Origin: Pseudoalteromonas amylolytica
GTDB taxonomy: Bacteria > Pseudomonadota > Gammaproteobacteria > Enterobacterales > Alteromonadaceae
Length of the DNA stretch: 64,000 bases
Direction: 5' to 3'
NCBI RefSeq assembly: GCF_001854605.1
Contig: NZ_MKJU01000030.1
Coordinates: forward strand, 341,840 to 405,839
Shown piece after piece: positions 57,862 through 64,000 of this stretch. The notes under the pieces are model-generated. The model had not been told where the DNA came from and ran no database searches. It worked only from the letters and a program-made list of their open reading frames with translations. The translations under genes and the position numbers were made by a program. Positions within the stretch are counted from its first letter, which is position 1. The number at the start of each line of letters is the position of its first letter.

Positions 57862-59223
57862 ATGCTTGCCTTAATAGAAAGGCCACTCTTGTCGTGGCCA
57901 GAGTATGCTATTGCCTCACCAAAAGGTTTTTACGAGTTAATAGACTTTCATTCACCCAAATATGTGAGGGCACTTTTTAGTCATAACCACGAATCAGGTA
58001 AAAAGATCTTTTTATTGGGAAACCGAAAGTCCAGTAAGGTCACAGATTTAAAAACTTTTAAAAGAAAAACAACTAGGTATGTTCAAGGTGTATTGAATAG
58101 CAAAAGCGAAGCGGTTAACAATTACTATAGTCCAAATGAGTTTTATAGTTGGCCAAGAGCGATAAATTTGGCTCTTTTCAGGGCTAACTGGATTGATATT
58201 GATGTTACTGAAAAAGTTGACGCAACAAAGGTGCGAGAGCTTGAACATGACTTAATTGAAAAAGTTATTCAAATTTTAAAAAAGAATAAGATACCACCAT
58301 TTACAGGCTATGTTTGCTCGGGTTCTGGCGGGATTCATTTATATTGGATTTACGCTCCTGTTGACGCTTCTCAAGTTAATAAAGAACTGTGGAAAGCGAT
58401 AGCAAACATATTAATTGAAAGTTTACAAAGCATACGCTCGTTATGGTACATCGACAAGGCCGCATCAAAAAGGGCTTATGGAAATCTGCGTATACCAGGC
58501 TCTGTTCATGGGCGAACAGGTTTACAAGCAAGGTTTTTTGGCGGTGGCCCTAAGTACCAATTTGAAGAGCTACTAAACTATCTCAATTTGGAGTCATTAA
58601 GGGATAGCTTGAGATTAGAAAAAGAATTGGGAGTTGTTAGGTTGCCAATAGAACCTAAAAGCAATAAACCCAAACAACAAATTCAAAGGCGTTACGGTCA
58701 CAACATTAAGGATTGGTGGTTCAAATGTATAAACACCCTTCAAATTCATTTTCGTAAGCAAGGCAAGGTTCCTAAAGGCAAACGTGATAAAACAGCATTC
58801 ATTCTATTTGTTGCCTTGCAACATCTAAATAAAGACACAGCTTTTGAAAAGCTGGTAAAAATAAATGATGAGCTGATAGGTTTTTCACTCGAAGAGTTAG
58901 ACGGACTGACAAAAACGGCAAAAAGCACTTTCTACAAATACAATAAAGAAACACTAGCTGAATACCTAGAAGACTTACTTTACTACCGTCCTGAATACTT
59001 GTGTACGACGCCCAAAGTTAAGCTATCAAGTGATGAAATAAAGCAAAGGCAGAAAAAAGCGGCCAAAGATACGGCTACTAAGAAGAGAAATAACTCTGAA
59101 GAGATCGTGCGAGAAGCTTTTAATGAATTGATAAATGAAACAGGCAAAAAGCCCACTCAGAGGCAAGTTGCGGAAAGGGCTGGGGTAGGGTTAAGAACTG
59201 TAAAGAGGTATTGGATTTGCTAA
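57862..59223 (+). CDS. Primase-like replication protein
   Basis: A 453-residue protein. Residues about 100-165 resemble an archaeo-eukaryotic primase core: Trp-Ile-Asp112-Ile-Asp114-Val for metal binding and Gly-Ser-Gly-Gly-Ile-His159-Leu-Tyr-Trp. Pro-Gly-Ser-Val-His-Gly-Arg around residue 215 is also typical of replicases. The C-terminus has a Lys-rich stretch and an HTH (Thr-Gln-Arg-Gln-Val-Ala-Glu-Arg-Ala-Gly-Val-Gly). No helicase domain is seen. It probably starts element replication after excision, as in phage satellites. Confidence 0.78.
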   Translation: MLALIERPLLSWPEYAIASPKGFYELIDFHSPKYVRALFSHNHESGKKIFLLGNRKSSKVTDLKTFKRKTTRYVQGVLNSKSEAVNNYYSPNEFYSWPRAINLALFRANWIDIDVTEKVDATKVRELEHDLIEKVIQILKKNKIPPFTGYVCSGSGGIHLYWIYAPVDASQVNKELWKAIANILIESLQSIRSLWYIDKAASKRAYGNLRIPGSVHGRTGLQARFFGGGPKYQFEELLNYLNLESLRDSLRLEKELGVVRLPIEPKSNKPKQQIQRRYGHNIKDWWFKCINTLQIHFRKQGKVPKGKRDKTAFILFVALQHLNKDTAFEKLVKINDELIGFSLEELDGLTKTAKSTFYKYNKETLAEYLEDLLYYRPEYLCTTPKVKLSSDEIKQRQKKAAKDTATKKRNNSEEIVREAFNELINETGKKPTQRQVAERAGVGLRTVKRYWIC

Positions 59224-59387
59224 GGGTAAATACCGGAATTTTCAACTCAAAGTTTGATGTAATTCTCTTGTTCTGTCAGATATTGATAAATAGTACTTTA
59301 TCAACTCTGACAGTCGCATAAGTGCCAAGCGTGAACATAGGTAACGCCTTATTAAGTTGAGTCGTAGGCGTAACTGAGATTGAGTTG

Positions 59388-60698
59388 TTAACTGTCTTTA
59401 GTTAGAAGAGCGTTCATTTCACGGTAAAACTCAATAGTTGATTGGGGCGATGAATGCCCCTCTATTGATGAGTACCATGATTGACCTATCTCGAAAATGT
59501 CAGCAATATATAGGGTCTTTTGTCGCCATTCATCGTTTCTTTCAGGTGCAAGTATTGGTAGCTGAATAGCAAATAAATTTAGTGGTGTAATATTACCAAT
59601 AGCAAATTTTGCTTTTTCCCCTAGATCATATGCTTCAATAATTTCTAATATGGTCAAAGATCCTAAATGCTCAAAGCACATACTAAACAATTTTTCTTTA
59701 ATCTCGAACGGCGCATCTTTAGATAATGGTGGTAAAATATGATCTTTGGGATGAATATTATTTTGAAGCATTACTCTCAAAGTCTTTAAAGCTAATTTTA
59801 CAGTTTTTTCATTAAACGCCTCAAATACTGGAATCTGAGAAACAAATTGTTCCCAGCACATTAGTGCGTTAGCTGCAAGATTGTTATTGTCTACTAGACC
59901 ATCAAAATTGTCTTTTTTCGCAGATAATGCTGAAAGGTAAAATTGCTTTTCCAATTTATCATTTGGCATTTTCTCAAGTTGAACTTCTGTAAAATCACAT
60001 GCCCAGCCAAGAGCTGGTCGGTTAGCTGCATTTTCGATCATTTTACTTATTTCTGAAGATATCCTTTCAATGTTAGACCAATACATTTTAGGCCAATCTG
60101 ATTGATTAATAATGCCATTTGTATTATGTAACGGAGAAGGAGAGATTGCGATATCAACTAAATCAGGTCTAGCTCGAACACCATCTAATCCAGTAAGGGC
60201 GATATAGAACATCATATTTTCGTTTACCCATTCGAAACGCTCCAAGTCTTTAGACGTAAGTTTGCGAGTATCGGTTGGAAAACCTCTTTCATTGATCCAG
60301 TCAAGTTGGTCTTGTTTAAGTTTACCTTTGGCAGTTTTCCAACTAGCATGGACAATAGCATTGCGAATATATTTTATTGCTAGATAATCTTCGAACACTT
60401 TAGCTTGAACATTGATCCCTTTCTCAACGAAAACCTCTCGCAGATTCTTTATACGATTTTCATTAGATATACCCGGAGCAAAGTATTCGTTCAAAATATT
60501 AAAGTTATCACGTTCACACCATCGTTCCAGCATAGCCTCTATGCTTCCTATCATCATAATAGAATAAATCCTGCAGAAAGAAGCGTTGCACAAATCGCTG
60601 TTTTCATTACGAAGAGGGTGTGTGAGTAGAGCTGTACGAGCTTCTTGTAGATGTATGAGATCATCAGAATATGTATCAGTAAATTCATCAATTTTCAT
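59388..60698 (-). CDS. HEPN-motif protein, possible defence RNase
   Basis: A 436-residue soluble protein from the ATG at 60698, which has GAGG at the right distance; an upstream in-frame ATG at 60758 has a poorer site. Near residue 112 it carries Arg-Asn-Ala-Ile-Val-His, the RNxxxH form of the HEPN active site, inside a helical region. The long C-terminal part is helical with no recognised domain. HEPN proteins are RNases in toxin-antitoxin and anti-phage systems. It is AT-rich, stands alone at the end of the island, and has no obvious antitoxin next to it. Confidence 0.7.
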   Translation of the reverse strand: MKIDEFTDTYSDDLIHLQEARTALLTHPLRNENSDLCNASFCRIYSIMMIGSIEAMLERWCERDNFNILNEYFAPGISNENRIKNLREVFVEKGINVQAKVFEDYLAIKYIRNAIVHASWKTAKGKLKQDQLDWINERGFPTDTRKLTSKDLERFEWVNENMMFYIALTGLDGVRARPDLVDIAISPSPLHNTNGIINQSDWPKMYWSNIERISSEISKMIENAANRPALGWACDFTEVQLEKMPNDKLEKQFYLSALSAKKDNFDGLVDNNNLAANALMCWEQFVSQIPVFEAFNEKTVKLALKTLRVMLQNNIHPKDHILPPLSKDAPFEIKEKLFSMCFEHLGSLTILEIIEAYDLGEKAKFAIGNITPLNLFAIQLPILAPERNDEWRQKTLYIADIFEIGQSWYSSIEGHSSPQSTIEFYREMNALLTKDS

Positions 60699-61257
60699 TT
60701 GTATGCCTCGGACCACTAGTTTTAATGACTGAAAATTAGTAGCTTTATCAGAGGACATATTGCCTATTTTGGCAAGAATACATCCTTATTTTACCAGTTT
60801 CTATTATTAGCAAATGGTGTAACTTATTACCAGATATAAATATTGTGCTTTTTGAAGGTTATTTTAATGAGTGAGGAACAACAATAAACCTCTTTATTAC
60901 TTCGTCAAATAACTCACCTGGCTGACCGTTTATCACTCAAACTTGCCTGTTAGGCTAAATCCCAGCCTAATTAATTAAAGTAAATGGTTCGGTATGAGCT
61001 ACTACAATCAATAGTCAGTTAATTGGAAGCTTTGTATTTGAAAAGCTTTTATGCAACTTTATGATGAGGAAGGTAACAAAGGTGCCATTAGCTGTCTTCC
61101 TATATATCCCCCCCAATCAACACCCAATCTAACTCAAAAAATAGAAATTAAGTTAAGATAAATATGGTGCGATAAATGTGCGATATAGAGTTAGATGTTG
61201 CTGACGCTTAGTGCGAAAAATAGAAAGAAGAATTGATGTAACTTATTGACTAGGGAG
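60699..61257. other. 559-bp right end of the island without a gene
   Basis: AT-rich noncoding stretch between the HEPN-motif gene and the right attachment repeat. A C-rich tract (CCCCCCC type) lies near 61109. I see no ORF or RNA gene. TAGGG precedes both attachment repeats, with two mismatches after it. Confidence 0.5.
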
Positions 61258-61311
61258 AGGAAAAGCTGGTCGGCATAGCAGGATTTGAACCTGCGACCCC
61301 TGACACCCCAT
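61258..61311. repeat. Right attachment repeat within tRNA-Pro
   Basis: Identical to 48318-48371 over 54 bp. It covers the tRNA 3' end from CCA to the 5' edge of the anticodon loop plus 9 bp of flank. The two copies diverge at position 61312, so the crossover lies inside the anticodon arm. Confidence 0.92.
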
Positions 61312-61343
61312 GACAGTGCGCTACCAAGCTGCGCTATATGCCG
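61267..61343 (-). tRNA. tRNA-Pro (anticodon GGG)
   Basis: 77 nt including an encoded CCA. Acceptor CGGCATA pairs with TATGCCG; the D arm, a variable loop and the T arm with GGTTCAAATCC are present. The anticodon at 61307-61309 reads GGG, and the anticodon stem has the T-T mismatch also seen in E. coli proL. It is the insertion site of the island and is kept intact by it. Confidence 0.95.
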
Positions 61344-61464
61344 ACTTGGGTGTAACTATACGGATATTTTTTTGAAAGGCAATAAGTAGTTGGTTTGTTT
61401 GGACATTAAATGAGCTTGTTAGGGTGCAACTGCCTGCTAAACAAGCAGTCACCCTTCTGGGGGC

Positions 61465-62883
61465 TTATTTAAACCAGATACCTTTTGGTAGGGTCTTTTT
61501 AAGCTCTGGGTGTTGATTAGCATCAAACACTGGGGTCTTTCCAGATTTAAGTTGTTGATTGTAATCTTTATAGAGCCAAATCACCGCGCCCGATAGCATA
61601 AACAGCGCAATAACGTTAACGATTGCCATCAGACCCATAGAAACATCCGCCATAGTCCAAATTACACCTAGCTCACCAACGGCGCCAAACATCACCATGC
61701 CCAGCACACATAGGCGGAAAATTGCCATACCGTGTTTATGATTATGTTCTAAGAACATCAAGTTGGTTTCGGCATAGGAGTAGTTGGCAACGATTGAAGT
61801 AAATGCAAAGAACAGAATCGCGATGGCAATAAAGGTTGCGCCCCAATCACCCACATGCTCAACCAAGGCGGCTTGCGTTAACGCAATACCAGTTACACCT
61901 GATTCAGGAACCAGTTGATTAGATAACAAGATCAAAGCGGCTGTAGCTGAACAGATAACAATGGTATCAACAAATACGCCCAGCATTTGCACATAACCTT
62001 GGGAAGCAGGGTGGTTAGGGTTAGGTGTTGCGGTTGCCGCGGCGTTTGCAGCGCTACCCATACCCGCTTCGTTCGAGAACAAGCCGCGTTTGATCCCCTG
62101 GATCATCGCTTGCATCACGGCATAGCCAATAGCGCCTGCACCTGCTTGTTCAAATCCAAAGGCACTGTTAATGATCTGCATAAATACATCTGGGAGTAAA
62201 TCGTAGTTAATCGCGCTGATATAAAGGGCAACGAGCAAATAAGCCAAAGCCATAAAAGGCACGACTAATTCGGCAAACCGTGAAATGGTCTTTAGGCCAC
62301 CAAATATAATAAAAGCAGAACCAATCACTAGAATGATGCCCATTATATATTTCGGTACGTCAAAGGCTACTTCAAACGCCGCTGCAATCGAATTGGCCTG
62401 TACTGCATTAAATACCAAACCAAAAGCGAGAATAAGGCATAAAGAGAACACCACCCCCATCCAACGTTTACCGAGTCCATACTCCATATAATAAGCAGGG
62501 CCACCACGGAAGTTTCCGTCTTCGTCTTTTGTTTTATATAGCTGGGCTAGGGTGCTTTCGGCAAAGCTGGTGGCCATACCGATTAAAGCGATAAGCCACA
62601 TCCAAAAGGTTGCACCTGCGCCACCTAAATAGAGTGCAACCGCAACACCTGCCATGTTGCCTGTGCCAACTCGTGCTGCAAGTGATGTACAAAAAGCCTG
62701 AAAAGAGGAAATCCCCGTATCGGCACCACTACGGCTATTGGCCATCACTTTGACCATATATGGAAACTGTCGAAATTGAATAAAGCCCAAACGGAGTGTA
62801 AAGAATAAACCTGCTGCTATTAATAGATAGATGAGAACGTGTCCCCAAAGCAATCCACTAACAAAGTTTAAAATATCAGCCAT
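61465..62883 (-). CDS. Alanine/glycine:cation symporter (AGCS family)
   Basis: A 472-residue transporter with about 10-11 hydrophobic segments. Gly-Thr-Gly-Asn-Met-Ala-Gly-Val in the N-terminal third and Gly-Leu-Phe-Ser-Asn-Glu-Ala-Gly-Met-Gly-Ser-Ala are AGCS signatures. It imports alanine or glycine with sodium. The start is the ATG at 62883. It is not part of an operon here. Confidence 0.94.
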   Translation of the reverse strand: MADILNFVSGLLWGHVLIYLLIAAGLFFTLRLGFIQFRQFPYMVKVMANSRSGADTGISSFQAFCTSLAARVGTGNMAGVAVALYLGGAGATFWMWLIALIGMATSFAESTLAQLYKTKDEDGNFRGGPAYYMEYGLGKRWMGVVFSLCLILAFGLVFNAVQANSIAAAFEVAFDVPKYIMGIILVIGSAFIIFGGLKTISRFAELVVPFMALAYLLVALYISAINYDLLPDVFMQIINSAFGFEQAGAGAIGYAVMQAMIQGIKRGLFSNEAGMGSAANAAATATPNPNHPASQGYVQMLGVFVDTIVICSATAALILLSNQLVPESGVTGIALTQAALVEHVGDWGATFIAIAILFFAFTSIVANYSYAETNLMFLEHNHKHGMAIFRLCVLGMVMFGAVGELGVIWTMADVSMGLMAIVNVIALFMLSGAVIWLYKDYNQQLKSGKTPVFDANQHPELKKTLPKGIWFK

Positions 62884-63489
62884 AACTACAAAGCCTACTT
62901 ATTATATGAACGGAAAATCTGGGCGGGTAATCTAGCACATATATATAGAAGAGTCTTTTAAAGGTCACAAAACGAAGGTTATCCACAGTTTTTTGTGGGT
63001 AACTTGTGTGAGTTTGGTGTGTAATTGTGTATAGGTAAAAAGGATTAAAAAAAGTGTCATTTTCTACAAAAACCGCTTGCGCTTTTTATTCGCCGCCCTA
63101 TAATGCGACCCCACTGACACGGAGCGCTACGCTGAATAAGCAAAGCAACAACGGGTCAGCGTCGAGTAAAACTTAACTTTGCTTTTTCTTACCAAGAAAA
63201 ACTTGAAATTAAGTGTTGACAAAAAATAGGGAATGCTTAGAATGCACACCCCTAGCGAGATGAAGCCAAGCGCTGAATCATCTCAACGTTCTTTAAAAAT
63301 ATGAAGCAATCATCTGTGTGGGCACTCGTACAGATTGAGTTCTAACAAAACATTTAGAGTCTCAATTGAACTGAGTGACCAACGGAATAAACATAGTTTA
63401 TTCAGCACAGTCAATTCGTTCTTGGTAACAAGAACAAAATCAGAATTCAATGAGCGCCGTTTGAAGTTTACTTCAAACAAAAAAACTTT
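62884..63489 (+). promoter_or_regulatory. rRNA operon promoter and leader region
   Basis: Two promoters are visible upstream of 16S: TTGCGC-16 bp-TATAAT at 63077-63104, with a GC-rich discriminator (GCGACC), and TTGACA-16 bp-TAGAAT at 63216-63243. The first has the make-up of a growth-rate and ppGpp-controlled P1. A boxA-like GTTCTTTAAAA lies at 63288-63298 in the leader, the site for antitermination by Nus factors. A-rich stretches upstream of P1 may act as UP/Fis region. No gene lies here. Confidence 0.8.

Positions 63490-64000
<511 letters not shown>

Larger units (their letters stand above)
48318..61311. mobile_element. 12.9-kb genomic island integrated in tRNA-Pro(GGG)
   Basis: The borders are 54-bp identical direct repeats at 48318-48371 and 61258-61311, which include the CCA end and 3' half of tRNA-Pro up to the anticodon loop. 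The intact tRNA (61267-61343) takes its 3' half from the right repeat; the left repeat is an orphan tRNA 3' fragment, followed within 200 bp by an integrase gene pointing inward. Cargo: integrase, DUF262/ATPase/unknown operon, second recombinase pair, structured DNA, IS3 insertion, AlpA-like protein, primase-like protein and HEPN-type proteins. No structural phage or conjugation genes are present. The unit length between repeats is 12,940 bp. The type (satellite-like or mobilisable) is inference. Confidence 0.88.

Overview
The window looks like chromosome of a marine gammaproteobacterium of the order Alteromonadales, most likely Pseudoalteromonas. This rests on the partial 16S rRNA at the right edge, the seven-domain trp operon with fused trpCF and separate trpG, the yciB-trp-rnm-yciO-scpAB-rluB gene order, and the moderate GC content with short leader-like spacers. 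Genus assignment is by recognition, not by a database search.

Layout. 1-3.2 kb: a cut small membrane protein gene, yeaC and a DUF349 gene in one operon. 3.2-12 kb: TonB-dependent receptor, divergent ohr/ohrR peroxide-sensing pair, two exported proteins (one lipase-like), a TIGR01777 epimerase and an AI-2E family permease. 11.7-14.8 kb: a PhoPQ-like two-component operon flanked by a PepSY protein and a small secreted protein, then YciI. 15-18.2 kb: NSS transporter, CPBP protease-like protein, YciB and an HU-like protein. 18.2-25.1 kb: trpEGDCFBA on the minus strand, preceded by two complete transcription attenuators in tandem, each with its own WWW leader peptide. 25.2-29 kb: rnm, yciO, scpA, scpB, rluB. 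29-35.8 kb: a periplasmic binding protein-like gene, TerB-like, cupin, then a MetJ-box-controlled metA and a methionine synthase encoded by two adjacent ORFs. 35.8-48.3 kb: two FtsX-type permeases, hrpB, an effector-like nuclease, an LRR lipoprotein, a double-glycine leader peptide with a degenerate S41 protease, and a glutaredoxin-MauE fusion.

48.318-61.311 kb is a 12.9-kb genomic island inserted in a tRNA-Pro(GGG) gene. It is bounded by 54-bp identical direct repeats, the right one being part of the intact tRNA and the left one a tRNA 3' fragment. It carries an integrase next to the left repeat, a tightly coupled three-gene DUF262/ATPase/unknown operon (a candidate anti-phage system), a second tyrosine recombinase with a small partner protein, a hairpin-dense noncoding stretch, an IS3-family insertion with a CCC target duplication that breaks a membrane-protein gene, an AlpA-like regulator, a primase-like replication protein and a HEPN-type protein. 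There are no capsid, tail or conjugation genes, so it resembles a phage-satellite or minimal integrative element with defence cargo.

Right of the island are an alanine/glycine:sodium symporter gene and an rRNA operon start with tandem promoters, a boxA-like leader element and the first ~510 nt of 16S rRNA. The items I consider most worth a second look are the tandem trp attenuators, the three-gene island operon, the peptide/S41 locus, the nested palindromes beside the second recombinase, and the split metH.
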